64,000 nt of DNA from Trichaptum fuscoviolaceum (taxonomy: Eukaryota > Basidiomycota > Agaricomycetes > Hymenochaetales > Trichaptaceae). Positions 1 to 9,599 of this stretch are shown one piece after another. Position numbers and translations under genes: made by a program. The stretch covers positions 1,860,001-1,924,000 of the forward strand of contig CAJSYZ010000003.1 in the NCBI GenBank assembly GCA_910574455.1. Direction: 5' to 3'. The first letter of the stretch is position 1, and each line of letters begins with the position of its first letter. A model generated the notes under the pieces. It worked only from the letters and a program-made list of their open reading frames with translations. It had not been told where the DNA came from and made no database searches.

Positions 1-1704
1 GCCGATGGGGCTTCACCTTTCGCAACACCTAGAAAGGCGCATAAATCGCAGATACCCATATCACCAGGGACACCCTCAGCAATGATTACGAAGCACTTCT
101 CTTCCTTGCGTATAGATGAGAACGATGATGACGACCGTTTAATCGTGAAAATCCACTCGAAGCGTGAGCACGCTACTACGGACGGTGTTCCGGAATACCG
201 GCTTGAGATTGCTCCTGCACAGCTCGTTCGTCTCACGGAATCTGGAGTACAAGGCTTTCGCAAGCTTCCGGACAAGGGCGACCTCGAGGATGATAGCTTT
301 GACGAAGACGAGGACGGGGAAGGGGGTAAGAAGAGGAAGACTGGGCCGAAGAAACCCCCTCCTGAGCCAGATTCTCACCTCCGGGTTTGGATGCCCGCGA
401 GCATGGTACGCGTCGTCGAACCAGAGCTAGTCGATGAGTTCGAAGACTCCGAGGGAAAGAAACGCAAGAAAAAACAGGATGCTGCAGAGCGCAAGGCGCT
501 AAAAGCACAAGGCGTGGCCGTCCCTAAGAAGTCCAGGGCGACAGGTTCTGCAACTACGAAAGCTAAGTCGAAGAAGGTCGCAAGCACTAAGTCACTTATT
601 CCAGACGAGACGGAGGAAGAAAGTGAGGAAGACTTTAGCGACGTCTTCGGCATGAAGGGAGCTCTCAACAAGGGCAAAGGCAAACTCGTCGTGAAACCAG
701 ACAGAGTGAGGAAGCTGCCTGTATTCGAGGAGGAGGAGGAGGAAGAAGAAGAAGAAGAGCATGAAATTGCGTCGAAAGCTTCGGCAGGTAGCAAGTCGAG
801 AAAGGAGAACAAACCACCCAGCGAGCTTTCCTACAAGACCAAAGGAAGTCGACAGAAACCTGACCAGCTGTCTCAGGCTAGCAGGCCACCGCCTCTGCTT
901 GATCTACTGGACCAAGCGTCTGGCACTTCGGTTCAATTGAAATCCACAAGAACATCATCGGTTGTCTCGAAAGGAACGGTAAGATTGCAGCGTTCGGCGG
1001 CTCCTTTTCCTGATATCTTCGCGACGGAAACCTTCTCGAGTGGCGAGAAGCGTACCTCCTGGAAGGGAAAGGAGAAGCAGACCACTGCGTCATCGAAAAG
1101 CACGAAGTCGTTTGCACGAGTCTCCTCCGCACTCACGTCCGACTCGGACTCGCCATCTATACTTGCAAGCCCGAAGAAAAGTCCTCGGAAGTCGAAAGAG
1201 CATGTATCGCCTAAGTCGATCCCGTTCTCAAAAGCCGGAGACCGGGGTCAAACCCGCACAACTACAAGTAGTGGCACAGGCATGGCTGCAATGCGATCGT
1301 TTGTACCTTTGCTTGCGGCGCGAGCAAGGAACATCAGTAATGGCAGTAGTAGGCCGCAGGTCAAGCCTCCTGTTCAACACGAGGAGGAAGTGGAAGATTC
1401 TTGTGAAGATGAAGAAGAGGAAGAGTGTGCGAGGCCGGGATCCCCTTCGCCAATGCGACCTAAACGTGGACCAAGATCCAACGGAACTCTGGGAATGGTA
1501 ACTAACAGGCCGTTTAATGTCTCGAAAGCGACGCCCAAGGCAATGCAGCCAGTCCGCACCATCGAACGCCTGACAGTGATCGAGCTCTCAAGTGACTCCG
1601 AGCTCGAATCACCTCCAAGCAGCGCGCCTAAAGTGAATCGAGTTTTAGCGAAACCATGCAAACTAGCGTCGAGAGCATCTGTCGAAATCATTGATCTCAC
1701 CTGA
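1..1704 (+). CDS. GEN1/Yen1-like Holliday junction resolvase, C-terminal part (5' end outside window)
   Basis: The reading frame is open from base 1 and ends at TGA 1702-1704, so the window holds only the 3' part of a gene; the ATG at 82 is probably internal. Near the N-terminus of the visible part lies a segment reading YRLEIAPAQLVRL, then an acidic stretch, then LRVWMPASMVRVVEPELV. This resembles the chromodomain-like region that follows the XPG/FEN nuclease core in fungal GEN1/Yen1. The remaining ~400 residues are low complexity: Lys/Arg-rich patches, a run of glutamates around 730-760, Ser-rich stretches and a SUMO-interaction-like end (VIELSSDSE and EIIDLT), typical of a regulated nuclear tail. 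The nuclease domain itself is not visible, so the family call rests on the short conserved segment. It could be another chromatin protein. Confidence 0.55.
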   Translation, partial: ADGASPFATPRKAHKSQIPISPGTPSAMITKHFSSLRIDENDDDDRLIVKIHSKREHATTDGVPEYRLEIAPAQLVRLTESGVQGFRKLPDKGDLEDDSFDEDEDGEGGKKRKTGPKKPPPEPDSHLRVWMPASMVRVVEPELVDEFEDSEGKKRKKKQDAAERKALKAQGVAVPKKSRATGSATTKAKSKKVASTKSLIPDETEEESEEDFSDVFGMKGALNKGKGKLVVKPDRVRKLPVFEEEEEEEEEEEHEIASKASAGSKSRKENKPPSELSYKTKGSRQKPDQLSQASRPPPLLDLLDQASGTSVQLKSTRTSSVVSKGTVRLQRSAAPFPDIFATETFSSGEKRTSWKGKEKQTTASSKSTKSFARVSSALTSDSDSPSILASPKKSPRKSKEHVSPKSIPFSKAGDRGQTRTTTSSGTGMAAMRSFVPLLAARARNISNGSSRPQVKPPVQHEEEVEDSCEDEEEEECARPGSPSPMRPKRGPRSNGTLGMVTNRPFNVSKATPKAMQPVRTIERLTVIELSSDSELESPPSSAPKVNRVLAKPCKLASRASVEIIDLT

Positions 1705-2849
1705 TGAGCCCCTTTATATCCAACCCTAGTTGTTTATTGATCGCTTTTTATAGGAGTTTTGTACATGAATGTTTGTAGAATATCAGCAATGCAATTTCTT
1801 GGATTTCACTGGCGATAAGCCTCAAGCCTAGACTGTGGGACAGAGCGGACATGGTCATCATAATAACTGGTTGCGCGCATGCTATGGCATCTTGACGACC
1901 ACGGATGTATTGTCTAAAACATACCATAAGGAGATCAAAGCTTGAACACGGATGCTTGATCAGACATTCGAATACCCGGGGAGGCCGTCTGCTGTCCTGT
2001 TCGCCAAGAGCACAAATCAAGAGCATCAAGAGATGCCACTGACAGTCCAGCTATGAACGTTGATGAGTGATGGCGACACCTCTTTGGCTCGGGAAACATA
2101 GGAGAGCACGAAACGGCAGTATCACCAGTGATGGACATACACAGCAACCAATGCGGAGGCATTTCAGCAAATGGTGTATCATTGGCTGATGTGGTCTAAA
2201 TTAAGAACACTGTTCCTTTCCACACCTGTCTGATATCTACTATTGCGAATGGTAGTAATCATCATACATCAAGGTCCCACAGATAGTTTCTGTCTGATGT
2301 CGACAGCAGGCCGGCTTTGATAAGGTGAGTTGTAACTTTTGTGTTCAGTTATTCCAAAATAAATTTTTATTTATTCACGAGCTCGTATTAGAGAATATCC
2401 ACTCCCGGAAAACCGATTAGCTGTTGCCAAACCCAGAATAGTGGACGGGGGTAAGCAACGGGCATTACGGGGAGACGTTATAGAAAGATCTTTGAAGTGT
2501 TGCGTGGGATGTCGAATCGGGTGCTTGGTTACCATAACAGCGACCCATAATACAGGTACCGCGTATATCTCTGATACTTATAAGTCCGTGTCCGCTATGA
2601 TTCGACGGTCTCCTGCACTTCCCTAGTCTGCCTCCCGTTCTTTCTTTCTTTCAACCACTGTGAGTGTCTTCCTAGCTATCCATTCAAGTTGCGTGCGCAT
2701 TATTGATATCTTATTTCGTTTCTTCTAGTTCTCTCTTTTCAATCTATTTTATCGGGTAGCCCGGACGCTCCCTTTCGAATATCTTTCAGCGTCGCTCCCT
2801 CTTTTTTCGGCCAGACAGCAGGTCTCTGTTTCATCTCACTTTTCGGAAA
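1705..2849. other. Intergenic region; promoter of the Rds1-like gene
   Basis: No coding exon can be supported. The last ~250 bases are pyrimidine-rich (CT tracts around 2625-2830), as usual for fungal 5' UTRs. A TATA-like CTTATAAG sits near 2577. The pattern around 2660-2730 (gtgagt-like donor after ACCACT, later TTCTAG) would allow a 5'-UTR intron. These are readings from composition only. Confidence 0.4.
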
Positions 2850-4197
2850 ATGCATCCTTCAGCTTTCCTCTCGGTCCTTCCGCTCTTCGTCTCGCTGGCA
2901 GCAGGCGCACCGTTAAAGAGGCAAGCGGCCTCAAATTCGACTGCGAATCCGAATGATTTGTTGGTACTGAGTGCGTGGAATTACTTGCTATCGTTGCTGT
3001 ATGTGTGTACTGAATTCTGCCGATTTCCATAGAGTTCGCAAATGTGTTAGAACAACTTGAGACACAGTTCTATACGCAAGCTCTCCAGAAGTTCCAGGTC
3101 TCGGACTTCACCGCCGCTGGTTTCTCTGACGCGAATGTTCCTATCCAACAATTCCAGTGGGTCGCGTTTTATATTGTCGTTACTGTAAGGGAACTCTCAA
3201 TGCTCACTGAATTGTTTTGATATTTAGGAGCATTATGACTGACGAATCAACGCACACGACTGTCCTCGCTTCCGTGCTCACATCATTGGGCGACAGCGCC
3301 ATCTCTGACTGTTCTTTCGATTTCTCGTCCGTATTAACGGATGTGAAGACGATGGCACCAGTTGCTCGACTGGTCGAGAACGTCGGCGTCGGCGCGTACC
3401 TCGGCGCCGCTCATCTCATTAGCGACCCAACAATCCTCACCTCCGCAGCATCAATCGTCACCATTGAGGCGCGGCATCAGACCATCCTTAACGTGCTCAA
3501 CGGAGGAACTGCCATCCCGCAGGCATTTGATATTCCTCTTCTTCCGCAGGAAGTCCTTGCAATTGCCAGTGGTTTCATTTCCGGCTGCGACGTTGGCATC
3601 ACCGGCCTCCCGCCTCTGACGGTGACGAACACCGATTCCGTTCAAGCAGGCACGTCGCTCACCTTCCAGTTTGATGCCTTAAGCAGCATCAGCGACACGT
3701 CTACCCTTTCGTGCCAGATGCTCGCAGGTGGCATGCCGTTCTCGCTGTCGCTACCATTCAGCCAGTGCGTCGTCCCCACCGGCCTCACCGGCCCCGTCGC
3801 GATCTACGTCACGAACGACACACAGCCGTTGAACAACAACGCGCGCGACAAGTTCCTCGGTAACATCGTTGCGGGCCCGACCATGGCCTTCATCGACAAC
3901 AAGCCCGAAGCGATCAGCAGCCTTGCCATCACCGGCTCCGACAGCTCGAGCTCGGGGAGTGGGAGCGGAAGCGGAAGTGGAAGTGTGACTGCGTCCTCAA
4001 CCGTGAGTACCGCGACCATCTCCCCCGATGAGGCTAGCAGCATTGTCGAGAGCGCAAGCTCAACACTGAGCGCTGACTCGAGCACCCCTACTGCTGCACA
4101 GGATAACTCAGGCTTCCCTTCGACAGTGAACCTGACCACAGGGCCGTCCAAGGATGGCTCGATAACCGTCGACGGATGGACGGAACTTCCGCAGTGA
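2850..4197 (+). CDS. Secreted ferritin-like (Rds1/stress-response) protein
   Basis: Read as three exons: 2850-2970, 3033-3156 and 3228-4197 (404 residues). Both introns are GT-AG and phases close. The protein starts with a signal peptide (hydrophobic LSVLPLFVSLAAGA, cleavage near Ala/Pro). It continues NDLLVLKFANVLEQLE, then QFQSIMTDESTH, the two helix pairs with Glu and DESTH ligands typical of the ferritin-like Rds1 family (Pfam Ferritin_2). After about residue 240 the chain becomes Ser/Gly/Thr-rich (a Gly-Ser repeat near 3955-3985) and ends without a GPI-type hydrophobic tail, so it is probably a secreted or wall-associated O-glycosylated protein. Rds1-type genes in fungi are known as stress- or glucose-regulated; the biochemical role is unsettled. 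Metal binding here is inference. Confidence 0.8.
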
Positions 4198-4457
4198 ACG
4201 TTAGCAAGCAGAGGGTATATGTAATTACATGAGCACGGACTTCTTTTCATACACTTGGACTTCTTTCGTTTGCTTCTCGTCACGATATACCTATCATGCT
4301 GACAGCTTTAGATGCATATTATTTCCTTCGACCTGCGCTTTTTGCCTGGCGCGTGAGGTCGCGAGCCGCTGAAAGTATTGTAATTTTTTTCTGGTTTTCT
4401 TGATTGATTGAACGGGCTTTTCGGTCTTCTGGCAGCTCCAGGAATTGCTTTGTTACT
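4198..4457. other. Intergenic, 3' side of Rds1-like gene
   Basis: Downstream of the stop at 4197 I see AT-rich sequence suited to 3'-end formation and no coding exon. Confidence 0.4.
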
Positions 4458-4782
4458 GTAGTGTAGTGCAATATTCGTTGTCGTTGCTAGGGCCAATTGA
4501 AGATAGGATACTTATAGTACCCTGTCACACTAGGAACGCAACGAATTGAGGACGAATTGCATTACGGATAAAGACTACAGTGAGATTTCTCCAGAAAAGA
4601 GACACGAATACATACCATGATGCAAGAACCTTTACAATACAAATTGTGGCATATGGCACCTCATCAATATCTTCACTGTCTTCGCTGCTCGAAAAATCGT
4701 CGTTTGCTGCGGGAGCTGCAAACTGATTGAGCGATACGAGCTTCATACTTACCCTGGTTCGGCCCCTTGGCATCAGCATCGG
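4458..4782 (-). pseudogene. Decayed partial duplicate of the EAF 3' end
   Basis: This block aligns by eye with the end of the intact EAF gene and its downstream flank at about 7219-7660. Both contain GTAGTGTAGTGCAATA at the outer edge, a similar 3' flank, and then the reverse-strand codons for the EAF tail. In the intact gene the tail reads MSLNQFAGG...DDFSSSEDSEDD. Here it reads VSLNQFAAPAANDDFSSSEDSED, without the stop and with the Asp run shortened. Upstream EAF exons are missing, so this is a 3' fragment, not a gene. It has the same orientation as EAF and lies on the other side of the AIM9-like gene, about 2.7 kb away. It lacks the hairpin element present in the intact copy's flank. Confidence 0.75.
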
Positions 4783-4863
4783 TTCGTGAGTTTTCGATCT
4801 CACTGGCAGCAACCCTTTGAGTATTGGGATCAAATGAGCTAATTGTCGTCTGCCTTCTTCCCC

Positions 4864-4935
4864 AGACTCGCAAGCCAGTCGTGGATTTATCGGGTGGTTG
4901 GGAGTTGCAATGACTAGCGACTGGTTTGCGAGTCT
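4864..4935. repeat. 72-bp hairpin element (copy 1), MITE-like
   Basis: The ends form an 18-bp inverted repeat with one mismatch: AGACTCGCAAGCCAGTCG at 4864-4881 and CGACTGGTTTGCGAGTCT at 4918-4935. The interior contains GGTTGGGAGTT, also found inside the element at 7292-7364. Same size, related termini and shared interior mark the two as copies of one small foldback element. It lies just upstream of the AIM9-like start codon at 4975, so it would fall in that gene's promoter or 5' UTR. Confidence 0.7.
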
Positions 4936-4974
4936 AACTCATTGAGTTCCTTTCGGCAATGTAATCCTCATACT

Positions 4975-6883
4975 ATGTTTCGCCTTCCGTGTTCGAAAAT
5001 GCCCTCTCTACGACTCTCTGCAGCTGAACGACTCTCCTTGTCTTTGCGTCGTCCACGTTGCCCGTTCTCTTTGTCTTTCACAAGGAGTCTCATCACGAAC
5101 AGTAACAGTCGACCACCTGCTACTCGACCCTCTAATATGCTTGACACGATGTCTCTCATGGAAGATGTGGATGGCGAGCTTTTCAACTATACGACCGGGC
5201 GTTTCCTGTAAGTTTCTTACATTTTGTTTCGTTTTTTGTTACTCGTAACATAACATACTTAGTGCCAACGACGCCCTTCGCCTCCGAGAACGTAGGCGCG
5301 TCTTCAATATCCAGGGACTATTTAGAATCATTGCGAAGAAGCTTTCTTGTAAGTATGAAAACATTGTGGACTTCAGAAAGCTCGGAGAGGGTGGATTTAA
5401 CCGTACCTTCCTCATCACATTTGACTCTGGCTTCCAGCTCGTCGCGCGCATCCCGTATACCATCCTGACTCCCAAGGCATACGCTCTCGCCAGTGAAGTC
5501 GCGACCATGGACTTCCTTCGTTCCAAAGGGCTTCCTATTCCCAATGTCTACGCGTATTCATTCACGCCGGAGAACGAGGCCGAGACGGAATATATTCTTA
5601 TGGAGTTCGTTGACGGTACCGACTTGAGCCAGATTTGGTTCGATCTGGGAAAAGATCAAATAATCTCCCTCATGGACCAGCTCGCAAAGATGGAGTCCAT
5701 CATGATGTCCATCTCTTTCCCTGATGGAGGGAGCATCTATTACGCTAGTGACCTGAAGAATCTGACTGGGAACGAGGGCATCCCGCTTGAGGAGGAGGGA
5801 TTCTGTATCGGTACCGTTGTGGTATGGACGTAGGGAAAAACTGGATGCATTTATAGAGGGCCATGTACGTTGCACTTTTTACCCTGTCTGCTGCCTCGTC
5901 TTAACCAATCGATGACCATAGATGAAGACGCCAAGTCGGCGCTAGTCGCGGGAGCCAAGAAAGAGCTCGCCTACCTCGACCATTTTGGCTCACCGAGGGC
6001 ACCTTACCAACGCTTCCGAAGGGAGTACTACAGCTACGAGAAACAACCACCGTCGGACCACGCCCAGAACCTTCGTCGCTACCTCCGTCTCGCACCGAGG
6101 CTCGTGCCAGAGGATGACTCCCTCAGCACTTTCTGTATCCGCCACCCCGACGTAACTGATAGTAATGTTAAAATTTCGAAAGATTCGAGTGACTTGCAAA
6201 TCCTTAGTGTGCTGGACTGGCAGCACGCTGTTGTCCTACCCCTCTTCCTTCATGCCGGTATGCCCGATATCATCCAGAACGAAGAGGACGAGGTCTCTCG
6301 AAGTATGACGGAGCCTAAGCTACCGAACGACTTCGACAGTTTATCGGAAGAAGAGCAAGGATCGGAATTGGAGCTCCTCTGTCGTCGTCTTGTTCACTAT
6401 CATTATAATCTGAGCACGGCGGCGTATAACCGGATTCACCACAAGGGTCTTGTCTATCCTCTGAATCCCTTCCGTCGCCGCATCTTCAATCATGCAACTG
6501 CTCCATGGGAAGGTGAGACAATCAATCTGCTGTATGCGCTGATAGATATGGTACATGGTTGGGCAAGCTTTGCGAAGGACAACGCGCCGTGTCCGGTCGA
6601 ATTTACGGAGGACGAGATAGCTGCGGCGGAGAAGTTGTATCGGGATCTCGCGAACGCAGAAACGGGTGAGAAGATGCTGAGGGACCATGTTGGTTTCGCA
6701 GAGGAGACTTGGGTGCCCGCCGCTCACTACGAGGAAGCTAAGGCGTTCGGTCAGGAGATGAAATGGATGACGTTGGAGGCATGTGTGAAGGACGAAGAGA
6801 CTACGAAGGAGGCTTACGCTGTGATCGAGGCGAACTGGCCCTTGGATGATATGGACGAAAAGGAGTTAGAGGAGTACAAGTAA
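4975..6883 (+). pseudogene. AIM9/FMP29-type aminoglycoside-phosphotransferase-fold protein, interrupted by an in-frame stop
   Basis: Exons read as 4975-5207, 5263-5864 and 5922-6883 (599 codons). The start ATG at 4975 opens an Arg/Ser-rich, acid-poor leader that looks like a mitochondrial presequence. Next come FNYTTGRFLANDALRLRERRRVF, the glycine-rich loop LGEGGFNRTF, LVARIPY (lysine replaced by Arg in this family's VAIK region), and later SVLDWQHA, the DFG-like segment of APH-fold proteins. This matches fungal altered-inheritance-of-mitochondria protein 9. In the continuous frame there is a TAG at 5831-5833. The family-typical LWYGRREKLDA is present but in the +1 frame (about 5813-5847), and the original frame resumes at RGPYEDAKSALVAGA. 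Two small compensating indels, or sequencing errors, would explain this. If real, the protein is truncated to ~285 residues. Confidence 0.7.
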
Positions 6884-7291
6884 GGACTTGACTTGTATAT
6901 CTATTCTGAGATATTATCGTCCGTTGTGCACTTGGCCTCGTACAGTCTTGGCACGAATAGTACACAAATGCTCTCTGTATCAAGATCTATTCTTCAAATC
7001 TGTGGGTATCTATCTACCTACGTGTCTTCCCCTTCGGGCCTCTACTGCACTTGCTAATCGACCTCAACAGCCTTGTAGCGATGGCAAACTAGATACAAAC
7101 TATGTAGGTCCCTCAAAAACCTCTCAGTCCGTTACTTACTTCTAGAATCAACTCTGCCGTAGCGGTGGAAACGGCTGTATAGGAAGGATCTATCGGACTG
7201 TGCCACCCTCGAGATCCCGTAGTGTAGTGCAATACTTGCTGCCATTGCTAAGATTAATTGAAGGCAGGATATAAGTACCTATCACAGGAGT
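6884..7291. other. Intergenic between convergent AIM9-like and EAF genes
   Basis: No coding exon seen. From 7219 onward the sequence is the EAF downstream flank that is duplicated at 4458. Confidence 0.4.
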
Positions 7292-7364
7292 AGACTCGTA
7301 GCCAGTCGCAATTTATCTTTGAGGTTGGGAGTTACATTCACATGTAACTACTGGCCACGAGTCT
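7292..7364. repeat. 73-bp hairpin element (copy 2), MITE-like
   Basis: AGACTCGTAGCCAGT at 7292-7306 pairs with ACTGGCCACGAGTCT at 7350-7364 (one mismatch). A nested perfect hairpin GTTACAT-tcac-ATGTAAC sits inside (7331-7348). The interior GGTTGGGAGTT is shared with copy 1. Comparison with the duplicated flank at 4521-4535, which reads TCACACTAGGAACG uninterrupted, shows an insertion here with ACA on both sides (7284-7286 and 7365-7367), consistent with a 3-bp target-site duplication. Confidence 0.7.
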
Positions 7365-7525
7365 ACACTAGGAGCGAATCGAATTGAATGAAGACGAGTG
7401 CATCAGATAACATTACAGATACAGACTACAGTGAGATGTATGCAGAAAAGAAAGACATAATAAATACATACTATAATACAGAAGAACCTTCGTAAATACA
7501 ACACACAATTGTGACAAATCCCGCA

Positions 7526-8993
7526 TCAGTCATCTTCGCTGTCTTCGCTGCTTGAAAAATCGTCGTCGTCGTCGTCTGCGGGAGCGCCCCCTGCAAACTG
7601 GTTGAGCGACATCGGTTTCATACCTTGGTTCGGCTCTTCATATCCATCATTGGCATCAACGGCATCCCCAAAGATATCTTCCATGTCACCGCCACCATCT
7701 CCATCTGCGTCCTCTTCGTCACCAAGCAGCTCTTCGTTCATCAGAGCCTCGAATTGGTCAACATTGATCTCTATGCCTTCCTCTGCGTCACCATCCGCAT
7801 CCGCGTCTCCGAATATCGACGCATCCTCTGCGCCTACGACGCTTTGTGACGTCGTGACAGGGCCGACGCCTGCAACAACGTCCCAATCATCCTCGTCGTC
7901 CTCTTCTTCCTGAACAGGAGCTGGCGCTAATGCTGCAGTACTGCCGAAGGTAGGTAGTGCAAGACCTTCAGAAACAGGCAGTCCAGGCGCTGGTGCAGAT
8001 CGAGTGGGCAAATCGATCTCAAATACTTCTTCTACGTTAAGAGTGGACGGTTTGCTCTTTGCAAACCTCGAGGGTGTAGGAAGCGGTGGCGCGGGTTTCG
8101 ATGCTGTTGCTTTGCCCTTGGACGGACCGGCAGCTGAACCTCGCAATTTTGGTTTTGGCTTTCCATTGGTAGTATCTACCGGAGGTGGCCGCAATGGAGG
8201 GCCAGTCTTACGTTTCGAGGTCGTTGACGCGGCGGGTGCTGTATCGTCTTCTTCGACTAAAGTGGTCAAAAGCTCCCTGTCTAGTTCGGCGGCCAGGTCT
8301 TCCTCTTCCTCGATCTTCGATGTTGAGGCTGCCGGGGAAGGTGTGGTAGGTAGAGCTAAAGTTGAGCGTAAATATGAGATTTCAGGTAATAGTTGTAAGA
8401 ATAATAAGACATACGAGAAGCCGAAGGTGGTCGTGCTTTCGCTGGACCTTTGCCTTCATGATGTAAGGTTAGAGAAGAGTCTAGCTTCTCTAACGTGAAC
8501 ATCTACAGTAATAATTCAGTAGGGACTCTGTGTACGATTGGGCCTGACATACTCGGGTTTCTTCGTCGTAAATAAGCACGCATTCCACCTCCTTAGCTGG
8601 CTCTTCTTTACCGCGATAGACGTGAACATCCTCAGACTAGAAGTGAGATTAGTGGCGAATCATCGCATAATCGTAAGCACTCACAGCAAAGCATGCACGT
8701 TCGACTCTTACTGCCGTTACATCCTTTCCTTGCGACACTTCCACCGACCCAGGTCTCGTGTTATCCACCGACTCTGGCATGAAGTTGTCTGATTCATAAC
8801 CTCATTCAGTGTATGACCCCATCCAACAACGTTCCATCTCACATTTGAAGTAGTAGTAGTTCGAAATCGGCATAGCCTTGTTTTGTTTAACTTGATTCCC
8901 TTTCCGTTGCTTGAGGAAGCGCGTCATGGAACCACCCATACTGACTTGATGTCTGCCTGACGGCGGTGTCCATTGTGTGGCGTCTGCAGACAT
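7526..8993 (-). CDS. EAF: ELL-associated factor, RNA polymerase II elongation factor EAF
   Basis: Five exons on the reverse strand: 8993-8843, 8788-8685, 8636-8553, 8502-8415 and 8355-7526 (418 residues), all GT-AG with closing phases. The N-terminal half carries the EAF domain: a W-x-PPSGRHQV start, YYYFKYNFMPESVDNTRPGS, VHVYRGKEEPAKEVECVLIYDEE, and FTLEKLDSS. The C-terminal half is acidic and Ser-rich and ends DDDDDFSSSEDSEDD, the transactivation-type tail of EAF proteins. EAF binds ELL and stimulates elongation in the nucleus. The start at 8993 gives the shortest N-terminus consistent with the family. The last exon's 3' portion is duplicated at 4458-4782. The gene is convergent with the AIM9-like gene. 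Confidence 0.9.
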
Positions 8994-9430
8994 TCCGGAC
9001 GGATTCTTGACGATACAGATATTTGTGAAAACCCCATCGCTTCATGAGACCACTTCGTTCATTCTCACCTATTATTCAGAGTCTCCAGCGTACCCACTTA
9101 CGAGTAGTTTCACTTTACTAAACAGGCTTCGAGACCTTCAGATAACTGCCAACTCAATGGAAGCTTCCGGCTGTTCAAGGATAGGCAGCTGTCGCTGCAG
9201 GCAGAGGATGAGGGTAGGAAGCAAGTTCTAGGCGACTTGATGGGCGCTCGCAACAAGACGCTATTTAGATCTATATTTAGCACTTCATTTTGCCGGCCTC
9301 AACAATTTAGTAGCGAAGAAATTCCGAATTATTCCAATATACTCATTTAAAGCTATTTACATTTAGAATATATAGCAAGTACGAATGAAGGAAGTTTATG
9401 TGACTTCAACACAGATTAGAAGCATCGCGG
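8994..9430. other. Intergenic upstream of EAF
   Basis: Promoter side of EAF. AT-rich and no coding exon supported. Confidence 0.35.
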
Positions 9431-9500
9431 AAGTGTGGGCTCTTAGCAGGACGGATCCTGAGCCCCCCAACCACGACAAGGTGGCCCACGTCTGGGGGGA
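9430..9500. other. Strongly structured GC-rich stretch next to the hairpin array
   Basis: Several inverted repeats overlap within 70 bases of otherwise AT-rich DNA: GTGGGC 9435-9440 with GCCCAC 9484-9489, GGGCTC 9437-9442 with GAGCCC 9460-9465, CAGGA 9447-9451 with TCCTG 9456-9460, and C6 (9463-9468) with G6 (9494-9499). The stems are partly alternative. This may be the first domain of the RNA proposed for the following region. Confidence 0.4.
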
Positions 9501-9599
9501 AAAGGGGGGAAACATTACCATATTATGTATTAATATTATCTTTTAAGAATTAGAGAATATGTCAGCCGAATCATGATAAGTTGGAGCCAGAGCCATAGT

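Noticed and set aside
730..765. GAG/GAA triplet run, and a similar GTC/TCT run at 11000-11048
   Set aside because: Both encode acidic stretches in frame within genes; ordinary coding low complexity.
5804..5832. 29-base GT-AG stretch that would remove the stop in the AIM9-like gene
   Set aside because: Too short for an intron here (others are about 45 bases or more) and it leaves the downstream exon in the wrong frame.
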